The notes: generated by a model from the letters alone, not told the origin. 64,000 nt of DNA from DASVEG01 sp035540495 (GCA_035540495.1 DATLGL010000008.1:15302-79301); one strand, 5' to 3'. Positions 34,223 to 42,594 are shown, counted from the stretch's first letter. Translations and numbers: made by a program.

Positions 34223-35386
34223 GTGCTCCGCTTCCTGACTGCGGGTGAATCTCACGGAAGGGCCCTCGTCGTCATCGTCGAGGGCCTTCCTGCGGGTCTG
34301 CCCCTGACGGTCGAGGACGTCCAGCGGGAGCTCGCGCGGCGTCGACTGGGCTACGGCCGTGGCCCGCGGATGAAGTTCGAGCAGGACGATGTCACCCTTC
34401 TCGGCGGCGTGCGGCACGGCCGCACCCTGGGCTCGCCGCTCGCCATCGAGATCGGCAACACGGAGTGGGTGCGATCCGACAAGTGGCATGAGGAGATGTC
34501 GCCGGCGCCCGGCGAGACGAAGTCACCGCTCACGCAGCCCCGGCCCGGACACGCGGATCTCGCCGGGATGCAGAAGTACGGGCTCCCCGAGGCCCGCAGC
34601 GTCCTCGAACGAGCAAGTGCGCGCGAAACCGCTGCCCGAGTAGCGGCCGGGACCGCAGCGAAGCTCCTTCTCCAGGAGATCGACGTCGACATCCTCAGCC
34701 ACACGATCCAGATGGGTCGCGCCAAAGCGAAGGACAGCCTCCGTCCGCAGTTCGCCGATCTCGATCGGGTTGACGACTCGCCTGTGAGATCGTTCGATCC
34801 CGACGCCGAGCAGGCGATGATCGAGGAGATCAAGGCGGCGGCAAAGGACGGCGATTCGCTCGGCGGGGCAACCGAGGTGCTCGCCTACGGCGTGCCGGTC
34901 GGCCTCGGCAGCCACGTGCACTGGGACCGCAAGCTCGACAGCCTGCTCGCGGCGGCGCTGATGAGCATCCAGGCGGTGAAGGCGGTGGAGATCGGCGACG
35001 GCATCGACGTCGCCGGGCGGCGCGGATCCGAAGCTCACGACCCCATCGCGTGGGACGCTACGACGAACACCTACCGCCGCGAGAGCGACTTCGCCGGTGG
35101 TGTCGAAGGCGGCATCTCCACAGGTGCACTGCTTGCCGCACGGGCCTACATGAAGCCTCTCGCCACCCTGAATCGCCCCGTCCTCAAGACGGTCGACGTG
35201 AACACGAAGGAAGAGACGGTCTCGTTCAAGGAGCGCACCGACGTCACTGCGGTGCCTGCCCTCGGCGTAGTAGCGGAGGCGATGGTGGCGCTCGTACTGG
35301 CGAGCGAAGCGTTGCGGAAGTTCGGCGGTGACAGCGTCGACGAGTTCGTCCGCAACAAGAACGCCTTCGTCGCGTCCCTTGCCTGA
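34223..35386 (+). CDS. aroC: Chorismate synthase AroC
   Basis: AroC makes chorismate from EPSP using reduced FMN. The 387-residue product has MLRFLTAGESHGRALVVIVE, RRRLGYGRGPRMKFEQDDV, GSPLAIEIGN, RPGHADLAGMQKYGL, RASARETAARVAAG, GGVEGGISTGALLAARAYMK, the GVVAEAMVALVLASEALRKF helix and a FGGDS near the end. It is the first gene of aroC-aroK-aroB-aroQ. It starts at GTG 34223. Confidence 0.97.
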   Translation: MLRFLTAGESHGRALVVIVEGLPAGLPLTVEDVQRELARRRLGYGRGPRMKFEQDDVTLLGGVRHGRTLGSPLAIEIGNTEWVRSDKWHEEMSPAPGETKSPLTQPRPGHADLAGMQKYGLPEARSVLERASARETAARVAAGTAAKLLLQEIDVDILSHTIQMGRAKAKDSLRPQFADLDRVDDSPVRSFDPDAEQAMIEEIKAAAKDGDSLGGATEVLAYGVPVGLGSHVHWDRKLDSLLAAALMSIQAVKAVEIGDGIDVAGRRGSEAHDPIAWDATTNTYRRESDFAGGVEGGISTGALLAARAYMKPLATLNRPVLKTVDVNTKEETVSFKERTDVTAVPALGVVAEAMVALVLASEALRKFGGDSVDEFVRNKNAFVASLA

Positions 35387-35885
35387 GCGGATCATCCTCA
35401 TCGGGATGATGGGGGCGGGCAAGACCACCGTGGGGCGGCTGCTAGCGCGTCGGCGGGGCTGGTCGTACGTCGACAGCGACGCGCAGATCGTCGACCGCAC
35501 CGGCCGAACGGTCCGTGAGATCTTCGAAGCGGACGGCGAGGCTGCGTTCCGCCGGCTCGAGTCGGAGGTGCTTCGTGACGCCTTCGATGGCGACGGCCGC
35601 GTCGTCGTCAGCGTCGCGGGAGGCGCGGTGCTCGATCTCGAGAACCGCCGCATGATCCGCGAAGGCGGCGCGATCGTGTGGCTACGCGCGCCTGTCGAGG
35701 TGCTCGCGTCGCGGGTCACGTCCGGCGACCACCGACCGCTGCTTCAGGATGATCCGGAGGAGACGCTCCGCCGGCTGTACGCAGAGCGGGAGCCGCTCTA
35801 CCAAGAGCTCGCGGATGTCACCGTCGATGTGTCGTCGGCAACTCCGGACGCGATCGTCGATCAGATTGAGGCTGCGCTGGCATGA
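35379..35885 (+). CDS. aroK: Shikimate kinase AroK
   Basis: AroK phosphorylates shikimate with ATP. Visible are Walker A in LIGMMGAGKTTVGRLLA, the shikimate-binding Asp in YVDSDAQI, EIFEADGEAAFRRLESEVL with the conserved Arg, VVSVAGGAVL, and the LID segment RPLLQDD. I chose TTG 35379, which overlaps the aroC stop by 8 nt and gives a normal 168 residues. GTG 35328 would overlap aroC by 59 nt. It overlaps aroB by 4 nt (ATGA). Confidence 0.93.
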   Translation: MPERIILIGMMGAGKTTVGRLLARRRGWSYVDSDAQIVDRTGRTVREIFEADGEAAFRRLESEVLRDAFDGDGRVVVSVAGGAVLDLENRRMIREGGAIVWLRAPVEVLASRVTSGDHRPLLQDDPEETLRRLYAEREPLYQELADVTVDVSSATPDAIVDQIEAALA

Positions 35886-36889
35886 GGATCGTTCCCGTGA
35901 AGCTCGGCGACCGTTCGTACGACGTGGTCGTCGGTTCGGGCGCCGTCGAACACTTGAGCGAACTGCTGCCGAACAGCGCCCGCCGAGTTGGCGTGATCAC
36001 CCAGCCCGGCATCCCGAAGGTCGACGTGTCGAACGTCGAGATCCATGAATTGGTCGTCGAGGACGGGGAGGAGGCGAAGACGCTCGCAACCGTCGAGCGG
36101 CTCTGCCGCGATCTCGCCCGCATCGGGTTCACCCGCGGTGACGCGATCGTCGGCGTCGGCGGAGGCGTGGTGACCGACCTGGCGGGGTTCGTTGCATCCG
36201 TGTACCACCGCGGCATCGCCGTCGTACACGTCGCGACGACGCTCCTCGCCCAAGTTGACGCGGCGATCGGCGGCAAGACCGGCGTGAACCTTCCTGAAGG
36301 CAAGAACCTCGTCGGCGCGTTCTGGCAGCCTTCCGGCGTGGTCTGTGACCTCGATCACCTCGAGTCGTTGCCCGAGCGCGAGCGGCGCAGCGGAATGGGG
36401 GAGATGGCGAAGTACCACTTCCTCGGCGGGTCGGGCCTGCGGGGCAAGTCTCTCGAGGAGCAGGTGGCGATGTGCGTCGAGATCAAAGCTGACGTGGTCG
36501 CGGAAGACGAGCGTGAGGGCGCCCGTCGCGCGATCCTCAACTACGGGCACACGCTCGGCCACGCGCTCGAGATCGCCGGCAGCTTCGACCTCCGCCACGG
36601 CGAGGCCGTCTCGATCGGATTGGTCTTCGCGGCGCGGCTGGCGCGGCGGCTCGGGCGGATCGACGACGCCCGGGTCGAGGAGCATGTCGCGTTGCTGAGC
36701 GAGTACGACCTGCCGGCGCAGCTGCCACCTCGCGTCGACGTCGATGCCATTCTCCACTTGATGGCGCGCGACAAGAAGGCGATCCAAGGCTTGACCTTCG
36801 TTCTCGACGGTCCTCGTGGCGTCGAGCCGCTACGGGTCGCTGCCGACGACGTGCGTGACGAACTACTCGCGATGGCGGCCGAACGATGA
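35882..36889 (+). CDS. aroB: 3-dehydroquinate synthase AroB
   Basis: AroB converts DAHP to 3-dehydroquinate with NAD and a divalent metal. The 335-residue protein shows VEDGEEAKTLATVERL, the NAD-binding GVGGGVVTDLAGFVASVYHR, TTLLAQVDAAIGGKTGVNLP and KNLVGAFWQP. Metal ligands lie in GMGEMAKYHF and in NYGHTLGHALE/RHGEAVSIGL. Length is slightly short but within the family range. ATGA overlaps link it to aroK and aroQ. Confidence 0.96.
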   Translation: MRIVPVKLGDRSYDVVVGSGAVEHLSELLPNSARRVGVITQPGIPKVDVSNVEIHELVVEDGEEAKTLATVERLCRDLARIGFTRGDAIVGVGGGVVTDLAGFVASVYHRGIAVVHVATTLLAQVDAAIGGKTGVNLPEGKNLVGAFWQPSGVVCDLDHLESLPERERRSGMGEMAKYHFLGGSGLRGKSLEEQVAMCVEIKADVVAEDEREGARRAILNYGHTLGHALEIAGSFDLRHGEAVSIGLVFAARLARRLGRIDDARVEEHVALLSEYDLPAQLPPRVDVDAILHLMARDKKAIQGLTFVLDGPRGVEPLRVAADDVRDELLAMAAER

Positions 36890-37338
36890 CGAACGAGGTC
36901 CTGCTGCTCTCGGGGCCGAACCTGAACCTCCTCGGCGAACGTGAGCCAAAGATCTACGGCACGGAGACCCTCGCCGACCACGTGTCGGCCGCCGAGGAGC
37001 GCGCCAGGTCACACGGTCTCGTGGTGCGTCACCTGCAGGCGAACGACGAGGGTGCACTCGTCGAGTCGGTGCACGGCGCGCGCTCGACCGCAGCCGCGAT
37101 CATCATCAATCCCGGCGCGCTCACGCATTACGGGTGGTCGTTGCACGACGCGCTCGCTGCGTTCGACGGCGTGGTTGTCGAGCTGCACCTGTCGAACCCG
37201 GAATGGCGTGAGTCGTGGCGGCGGACGTCTGTCATCGCGCCTGTCGCGACTGCGACGATCGCCGGCCTCGGCGGGGCCGGATACCCGCTCGCGGTCGACG
37301 CTGTAGCGGTACTGCTCGACCGTCAGCGACCGAGGTAG
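36886..37338 (+). CDS. aroQ: Type II 3-dehydroquinate dehydratase AroQ
   Basis: A 150-residue type II dehydroquinase that forms dodecamers and dehydrates 3-dehydroquinate. It has LLLSGPNLNLLGEREPKIYG with the catalytic Tyr, QANDEGALVESVHGA, IIINPGALTHYGWSLHDAL and VVELHLSNPEWRESWRRTSV. Its C-terminal 16 nt overlap the 3' end of the oppositely transcribed prepilin peptidase gene. Confidence 0.95.
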   Translation: MTNEVLLLSGPNLNLLGEREPKIYGTETLADHVSAAEERARSHGLVVRHLQANDEGALVESVHGARSTAAAIIINPGALTHYGWSLHDALAAFDGVVVELHLSNPEWRESWRRTSVIAPVATATIAGLGGAGYPLAVDAVAVLLDRQRPR

Positions 37339-38108
37339 AGGTCGAGGATCGGAACGCCGATCCAAACTGCGACCAACGCCCCCAGCGCCAGGAACGGCCC
37401 GAAGGGCACTCGATCCTTTCGTCCCTTCCTTCCGGCGAGCATGAGGCTGATGCCGACGACCGACGCGAACAGGAACGCGAGGAACAGCCCGACCGCGACG
37501 AGCGGCAGCTCGATCCAGCCGAGGTAGAGGCCGAGGAGGCCAGCCAGTCGCACGTCGCCGAAGCCCATGCCCCGAGGTGAGATCACGTGGATGAGGAAGA
37601 GGACCCCGAAGGCGATCAATCCGCCTGCAGCGGCTTCGGCGGGGTCGCGAAGTTCCCCCTCGACCAGAGCGGCTCCGCCCAGCAGGACGACGCCGGCACC
37701 GGCCGCGATGTAGATGATCTTCCGCGGCAGGGTGAAGGTGTCGAGATCGATGAACGACAGCGCGACGAGTGCGGCGACCCAAACGAGGAAGGCGGGGAGC
37801 GCGGGGTCCCAACCGAGGCGTGCTGCGGTGACGGCGAACAGCACCCCTGTCAGCAGTTCGACACTGGGGTAGCGCGGCGAGATCGGCGCGCTGCACGAGC
37901 GGCACCTGCCCCGCAGCACCATCCACGACACGACGGGCACGTTGTCGAGCGCCCCGAGCTGCGTGCCGCACGAGGGGCAGCGAGACCTTGGGTGCACGAC
38001 GCTCTCGCCGGCCGGCACTCGGTAGATCACGACGTTGAGGAACGACCCGATGAGGAGGCCGAGGACAGCGCAGACGCCGACGAGCAGGAGGAGCACGGTG
38101 GCGGTCAA
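37323..38108 (-). CDS. pilD: Type IV prepilin peptidase/N-methyltransferase PilD
   Basis: PilD cleaves prepilin leaders at the membrane and methylates the new N-terminus. The 261-residue protein has the N-terminal GSFLNVVIYRVPAGESVVHP, the zinc cysteines CPSC and CRSC in the cytosolic loop, and about seven membrane helices. The aspartyl protease residues lie in SFIDLDTFTLPRKI and in the GxGD motif RGMGFGDVRLAGLLG. TTG 38108 is used; GTG 38096 is an alternative. It is divergent from efp. It presumably processes PilA, the minor pilins and the orphan pilin at 39139-39609. Confidence 0.94.
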   Translation of the reverse strand: MTATVLLLLVGVCAVLGLLIGSFLNVVIYRVPAGESVVHPRSRCPSCGTQLGALDNVPVVSWMVLRGRCRSCSAPISPRYPSVELLTGVLFAVTAARLGWDPALPAFLVWVAALVALSFIDLDTFTLPRKIIYIAAGAGVVLLGGAALVEGELRDPAEAAAGGLIAFGVLFLIHVISPRGMGFGDVRLAGLLGLYLGWIELPLVAVGLFLAFLFASVVGISLMLAGRKGRKDRVPFGPFLALGALVAVWIGVPILDLYLGR

Positions 38109-38191
38109 GCTACTGCGGGCGTCGTCGTGGCACGCGGAGCGACGGCGGTAGCCTGTCGGGCTGCTCGACCCCGACCGGAGGCTCCTCAGAC

Positions 38192-38752
38192 GTGGCCATC
38201 AGCACCAACGATCTCAAGAACGGCATGTCGCTCGACCTGCCCGAGGGCCTGTTCTCGGTGGTCGAGTTCCAGCACGTGAAGCCCGGGAAAGGCGGAGCGT
38301 TCGTGCGAACGAAGCTCAAGAACGTGCGGACCGGCGCCGTGATCGAGCGCACCTTCCGCGCCGACGAGAAGGTAGAGCAGGCGGTCATCGACAAGCGTGA
38401 GATGCAGTACCTCTACCGCGACGGTGAGCAGTACGTGTTCATGGACAACACGACCTACGACCAGCTTCACGTCGACGACAAGACGCTGGGCGACTCGACG
38501 AAGTTCCTCAAGGAGGGGGACTCGGCGGTTCTGCAGATGTACAACGGGGAGATCGTCGGCGTCGACCTGCCTGCCGCGGTGGAGTTGACGATCACGGAGA
38601 CGGAGCCCGGGATCCAGGGCGATCGCGTCTCGGGCGCGAAGAAGCCGGCGACAGTCGAGACCGGCCACGTCATCCAGGTGCCGCTGTTCGTCAACATCGG
38701 CGACAAGGTCAAGGTCGACACCCGCTCCGGCGACTACATCACCCGCGTCTGA
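38192..38752 (+). CDS. efp: Elongation factor P
   Basis: EF-P relieves ribosome stalling at polyproline. The 186-residue, three-domain protein has ISTNDLKNGMSLDL, the tip loop KPGKGGAFVRTKLKN with the usually modified Lys (Lys33), and the C-terminal signature GHVIQVPLFVNIGDKVKVDT. No epmA/earP modification gene is nearby. It starts at GTG 38192. A TAGCCT at 38150-38155 could be its -10, about 36 nt upstream. Confidence 0.97.
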   Translation: MAISTNDLKNGMSLDLPEGLFSVVEFQHVKPGKGGAFVRTKLKNVRTGAVIERTFRADEKVEQAVIDKREMQYLYRDGEQYVFMDNTTYDQLHVDDKTLGDSTKFLKEGDSAVLQMYNGEIVGVDLPAAVELTITETEPGIQGDRVSGAKKPATVETGHVIQVPLFVNIGDKVKVDTRSGDYITRV

Positions 38753-38757
38753 TCGTC

Positions 38758-39138
38758 GTGGCGACCCGTCGCGAAGCGCGCGAGCGGGCGCTGGAGTTGC
38801 TCTACGAAGCGGAGATGAAGGCGCAGCCTGTTACGGCGCTGCTCGCCGACCTACCGGTCCAGCCAGATCCGCTGTCGGCCGCCATCGCGGAGGGAGTGCA
38901 GAGCGAGGTGCGGGATCTCGACGCGCAGATCGCCCGGCACCTTCGGTCCGACTGGCGCCTCGACCGACTGCCGCTGCTCGACCTGCTTGTCCTGCGGATC
39001 GGCCTCTGGGAGTTGATGAACGGTGACGCGCCGCGCGCTGTCGTGCTGACCGAGGCGGTAGAGCTGGCGAAACGCTATGCCGGCGAGGAGTCCGGAAGGT
39101 TCGTCAATGGGCTGCTGGCCGCTGCGGCGCCGGGCTGA
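38758..39138 (+). CDS. nusB: Transcription antitermination factor NusB
   Basis: NusB binds boxA with NusE in rRNA antitermination. The 126-residue all-helical protein shows TRREARERALELLYEAEMK, DWRLDRLPLLDLLVLRIGLW and the C-terminal VVLTEAVELAKRYAGEESGR with FVNGLLAA. The gene follows efp by 5 nt. Its TGA abuts the TGA of the minus-strand pilin within a TGATCA palindrome. Confidence 0.94.
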   Translation: MATRREARERALELLYEAEMKAQPVTALLADLPVQPDPLSAAIAEGVQSEVRDLDAQIARHLRSDWRLDRLPLLDLLVLRIGLWELMNGDAPRAVVLTEAVELAKRYAGEESGRFVNGLLAAAAPG

Positions 39139-39609
39139 TCACCAGGAGTTCGCGAACGCAGCCTCGATCTCGGCTGCGTCAGCACTGCACGGGACTCTGG
39201 CGTAGCGGGCCCCAGCGTTCGCTGAGTCCTTCACCCAGAAGCAGGTCTCCCCGTTGTTCGCGGCAGTACCGATGTACACGTCGCCGGCGTCGTTGCGTAC
39301 GTACACCTTCCCGAGGACACGAGCGGATGCATCACTCGTGAACTCCAGCGACGGCTCCACGGTTTCAAGATCCTCCGCCAGCGCCGGGGGCACGCCGTTC
39401 TGGCTGACGTAGTTGCGCGTCGCCATGAGCGCGGCACGAGCTCGCGACTGCGCCACCTTCTCCTGCGAACCCTTCTGCGCGTTGAGATACGTGGCGACGG
39501 CGATCGCCAGGAGCGCACCGATCACGAGCATGGCAACTGCCAACTCAACGAGCGTGTACGCGTCGTTCGACTGCGAGCGTCCACCACGCTGCGTGTTCGG
39601 TACCGCCAT
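39139..39609 (-). CDS. Orphan type IV pilin-like protein with atypical cleavage site
   Basis: A 156-residue prepilin-like protein. The leader MAVPNTQRGGRSQSNDA is followed by YTLVELAVAMLVIGALLAIA, with Glu at +5 and an N-terminal helix like PilA. The residue at -1 is Ala rather than Gly and +1 is Tyr rather than Phe. The globular part has a Cys pair (ETCFWVKD, VPCSADA). A Shine-Dalgarno (GAGGGGG) lies just before the ATG. It sits alone on the minus strand between nusB and the pyr leader, 9 kb from pilA. It is probably a minor pilin or pseudopilin. Confidence 0.85.
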   Translation of the reverse strand: MAVPNTQRGGRSQSNDAYTLVELAVAMLVIGALLAIAVATYLNAQKGSQEKVAQSRARAALMATRNYVSQNGVPPALAEDLETVEPSLEFTSDASARVLGKVYVRNDAGDVYIGTAANNGETCFWVKDSANAGARYARVPCSADAAEIEAAFANSW

Positions 39610-39766
39610 ACCGCCCCCTCAGAAAGCTCCTAAAGGAACGGTACGTCCGATCCGATAGCGGCGACAGGGGCCGTTGAGTCATTTTCTCAACGCGTTCTGA
39701 CTAGTCCGCCGGCCACGGCTGGTGGTCTCCGGCGGTGCGTCGACTGGTGCTACGGTGGACGTCTGA

Positions 39767-39797
39767 CCGTGAAGCGAGTCCCGTGAGGCTCGCACGG
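39767..39797 (+). promoter_or_regulatory. PyrR-binding (anti-antiterminator type) RNA hairpin in the pyr leader
   Basis: Lower stem ccgt/acgg (39767-39770 with 39794-39797), a purine 5' bulge gaa (39771-39773), upper stem gcgag/ctcgc (39774-39778 with 39789-39793), and a loop. Bases 39777-39790, agtcccgtgaggct, fit the PyrR consensus ARUCCNGNGAGGYU as I recall it. The hairpin ends 3 nt before the pyrR Shine-Dalgarno (ggaagga, 39801-39807). A TACGGT hexamer at 39751-39756 could be the promoter -10. Confidence 0.85.
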
Positions 39798-39813
39798 ACA
39801 GGAAGGATCCGGC

Positions 39814-40392
39814 TTGGCCGAACGTGAACGCATCTTGACGCCCGCGCATGCGGGCGTTTTTGTTGCCCGGTCGCAGGTGATGGACGCCGGCGACATGAAG
39901 CGGGCGGTCACCCGCATCGCCCACGAGATCGTCGAGCGCAACCACGGCCTCGACGGTGTGGTGCTCATCGGGCTCCAGACCGGCGGGGTTCCGCTCGCGG
40001 AGCGCATCGGCAGCGAGCTCGAGCGGATCGAAGCGTCCGCCGCCACGGTCCCCGTCGGAAGCCTCGATGTCGCCTTCTACCGCGACGACATCGGGTTGCG
40101 CCCGGTCCTGCCCGAGGCGGTCACCGACATCCCGTTCGACATCACCGGGACCACGGTTGTGCTCGTCGACGACGTCCTCTTCACCGGCCGCACGATCCGC
40201 GCCGCGCTCAACGCGCTCAACGACTACGGGCGGCCGAAGGCGGTCCAGCTCGCGGTCATGATCGACCGCGGCCACCGGGAGCTTCCGATCCGCCCCGACT
40301 ACGTGGGCAAGAACCTCCCGACCAAGCGCACCGAGCTCGTCGACGTCACCGCCGACGGCGTGAGCATCGGCGAGGTGGTCAACCAGACATGA
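39814..40392 (+). CDS. pyrR: Bifunctional pyr regulatory RNA-binding protein / uracil phosphoribosyltransferase PyrR
   Basis: PyrR senses UMP/UTP versus PRPP and binds pyr mRNA; it also has UPRTase activity. The 192-residue product shows VMDAGDMKRAVTRIAHEIVE, GLQTGGVPLAERI, DVAFYRDDIGLRP, the PRPP loop TTVVLVDDVLFTGRTIRAAL and ELPIRPDYVGKNLPTKRTE. TTG 39814 is chosen for its strong Shine-Dalgarno 6 nt upstream and a length close to mycobacterial PyrR. GTG 39877 or ATG 39880 are alternatives. With the TTG start, an intrinsic terminator lies within codons 9-17. It overlaps pyrB by 4 nt. Confidence 0.93.
   Translation: MAERERILTPAHAGVFVARSQVMDAGDMKRAVTRIAHEIVERNHGLDGVVLIGLQTGGVPLAERIGSELERIEASAATVPVGSLDVAFYRDDIGLRPVLPEAVTDIPFDITGTTVVLVDDVLFTGRTIRAALNALNDYGRPKAVQLAVMIDRGHRELPIRPDYVGKNLPTKRTELVDVTADGVSIGEVVNQT
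39838..39864 (+). terminator. Intrinsic terminator inside the pyrR 5' region (pyr attenuator)
   Basis: An 8-bp stem (acgcccgc at 39838-39845, gcgggcgt at 39850-39857) with a GCAT loop is followed directly by tttttgtt. It is the only hairpin in the window with a clean T-tract, and it lies just downstream of the PyrR-binding hairpin and the pyrR start. Confidence 0.85.
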
Positions 40393-41321
40393 CCGGCATG
40401 AAGCACCTGCTCGGCATCCAGGACCTCGGACGAGACGGCATCGAAGAGGTCATGCGCATCACCGACTCCTTCGTCGAGGTCTCCAGCCGCCAGATCCCCA
40501 AGGTCCCGACCCTCCGGGGCAAGACGGTCGTCAGCCTCTTCTACGAAGACAGCACCCGCACCCGACTCAGCTTCGAGACCGCGGCGAAGCGTCTCAGCGC
40601 GGACACCATGAGCTTCTCCGTGAGCACCAGCTCGGTGAAGAAGGGCGAGTCGCTGAAGGACACGGTCGAGACCATCGAGGCGATGGGGATCGACGCGATC
40701 GTCGTCCGCCATAGCAGCTCCGGTGCGCCGCACCGCATCGCCCAGTGGACGGAGGCCAGCGTCATCAACGCCGGCGACGGGTGGCACGAGCACCCGACCC
40801 AGGCACTGCTCGACAGCTACACCCTCCTGAACAAGCTCGGCACGCTCGACGGCCGGCGCATCGCGATCGTCGGCGACATCAAGCACAGTCGCGTGGCCCG
40901 CAGCGACGTCCACGCCTTCACCGCCCTCGGCGCCGACGTCACCCTCGTCGCCCCGCCCACGCTGCTCCCGCCGAGCCTCGACGGCTGGCCCGTCGACGTC
41001 AGCCACGACCTCGACGAGGTCATCCCGAAGGTCGATGCGATCTACCTCCTCCGTATGCAGAAGGAGCGCATGACCGAGGCCCTCCTCCCCAGCCTCCGCG
41101 AGTACACCTCGCTCTACGGCCTCACTCAGAGACGAGCCCGACATCTCCAGGACCACGCCATCGTCATGCACCCCGGCCCCATGAACCGGGGCGTGGAGAT
41201 CGCCGCCGAGGTCGCCGACGCCCCCAACGCGGTCATCACCCAGCAGGTCGCCAACGGCGTCGCGGTGCGTATGGCCGTCCTCTTCCTCCTCCTCGGATCG
41301 GGGGTCGGCCTCAGTGAGTGA
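40389..41321 (+). CDS. pyrB: Aspartate carbamoyltransferase catalytic subunit PyrB
   Basis: PyrB condenses carbamoyl phosphate and aspartate. The 310-residue protein has the carbamoyl-phosphate motif FYEDSTRTRLSFETAAKRL, SSVKKGESLKDT, the aspartate-loop HPTQALLDSYTLL, VGDIKHSRVARSDVHAFTAL and HPGPMNRGVEIA. No pyrI is present, as usual for actinobacteria. ATGA overlaps with pyrR upstream; an 8-nt overlap with pyrC downstream. Confidence 0.97.
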   Translation: MTGMKHLLGIQDLGRDGIEEVMRITDSFVEVSSRQIPKVPTLRGKTVVSLFYEDSTRTRLSFETAAKRLSADTMSFSVSTSSVKKGESLKDTVETIEAMGIDAIVVRHSSSGAPHRIAQWTEASVINAGDGWHEHPTQALLDSYTLLNKLGTLDGRRIAIVGDIKHSRVARSDVHAFTALGADVTLVAPPTLLPPSLDGWPVDVSHDLDEVIPKVDAIYLLRMQKERMTEALLPSLREYTSLYGLTQRRARHLQDHAIVMHPGPMNRGVEIAAEVADAPNAVITQQVANGVAVRMAVLFLLLGSGVGLSE

Positions 41322-42594
41322 CCTCCTGATCGTCGGCGGGACCGTGCTCGACGAACGGGGACGGCGGCGTGCCGACGTCCGCATCGCCGACGGACGCATC
41401 GTCGAGGTAGGGGAGAACCTCGACACGACGGGCGCCGAGACGCAGACCCTCGTCGCCGCCGGCTGCATCGTCGCCCCCGGCCTGGTCGACCTCCACACCC
41501 ACCTCCGCGAACCGGGGCGGGAAGAGGCCGAGACGATCGAGACCGGCTCTCGGGCCGCGGCCCTCGGCGGCTACACCGCGGTCGTCGCCATGCCCAACAC
41601 CGAGCCGGCGATCGACTCGGCGGCCGTCGTCCAGCAGGTGCTCGACCTCGGCGCGAAGGCGCTCGTCGACGTCCACGTCGCCGGCGCCATCACGATCAAC
41701 CGGGAGGGCAAGCAGCTGGCCCCCTTCGCGGAGATGGCCGAGCTCGGCGTCCGCCTCTTCACCGACGACGGCAGCGGCGTGCAGGACACGCGCCTCATGC
41801 GCCGGGCCCTCGAGTACGCCAAGGCGCTCAACGTCACCCTCGCCCAGCACTGCGAAGACGCGGCGCTCGCCGCCGGCGGACACATGCACGAGGGGGAGTG
41901 GTCGAGCCGCCTCGGCATCCCCGGCCAGCCGGCCGAGGCCGAAGAGCTGATGGTGATGCGCGACATCGCGCTTTGCAGGCTCACCGGCGCGCCCGTCCAC
42001 TTCCTGCACCTGAGCACGGCGGGAAGCGTCGAACTGGTCCGCCAGGCCAAGGCCAAGGGGCTTCCCATCACCGCCGAGGCGGCGCCTCACCACATCACCC
42101 TCACCCACGAGCGCGTGCAGACGTTCGACCCCGTCTTCAAGGTGAACCCGCCACTGCGCACCGAGTCAGACGTCGCAGCGGTGATCGAAGGACTCCGGGA
42201 CGGAACCATCGACGCGATCGCCACGGACCACGCACCCCACGCACCCGAGCTCAAGGAAGAGCCGTTCGACCAGGCGCCGCCCGGGATGCTCGGACTCGAG
42301 ACGGCCCTCAGCCTCACGATCGCGAAGCTCGGCCTGGAGCTCGCCGTCGCGACGCTCACCCACCGGCCGGCCCGCATCGCGCAGATCGACGACGAGCACG
42401 GCGGACCCATCGCCGAGGGTCGCCCTGCGAACCTCTGTGTGATCGACACCGAGCAGACGTGGACCGTCGATCCGCTCGCCCTCGCCAGCCGCTCCCGCAA
42501 CACGCCTTACGCGGGCATGCAGCTCACCGGCAAGGTCCGCCACACGATCCTCCGCGGGGAGCCCGTCGTCATCGACTTCGAGGCCCAGCGGTGA
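41314..42594 (+). CDS. pyrC: Dihydroorotase PyrC
   Basis: A type I dihydroorotase of 426 residues that closes carbamoyl-aspartate to dihydroorotate. The metal-binding DLHTHLREPG, VVAMPNTEPAIDS, the LAQHCEDAALAAGG histidine, FLHLSTAGSVELV and the catalytic Asp in AIATDHAPHAPELKE are present. GTG 41314 overlaps pyrB. The stop overlaps the methyltransferase start (GTGA). Confidence 0.97.
   Translation: MSDLLIVGGTVLDERGRRRADVRIADGRIVEVGENLDTTGAETQTLVAAGCIVAPGLVDLHTHLREPGREEAETIETGSRAAALGGYTAVVAMPNTEPAIDSAAVVQQVLDLGAKALVDVHVAGAITINREGKQLAPFAEMAELGVRLFTDDGSGVQDTRLMRRALEYAKALNVTLAQHCEDAALAAGGHMHEGEWSSRLGIPGQPAEAEELMVMRDIALCRLTGAPVHFLHLSTAGSVELVRQAKAKGLPITAEAAPHHITLTHERVQTFDPVFKVNPPLRTESDVAAVIEGLRDGTIDAIATDHAPHAPELKEEPFDQAPPGMLGLETALSLTIAKLGLELAVATLTHRPARIAQIDDEHGGPIAEGRPANLCVIDTEQTWTVDPLALASRSRNTPYAGMQLTGKVRHTILRGEPVVIDFEAQR

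Noticed and set aside
39610..39766. Possible second c-di-GMP riboswitch before the orphan pilin
   Set aside because: The minus-strand upstream region shows a Shine-Dalgarno but none of the GEMM core words; only a 7-bp cgttgag/ctcaacg hairpin is visible.
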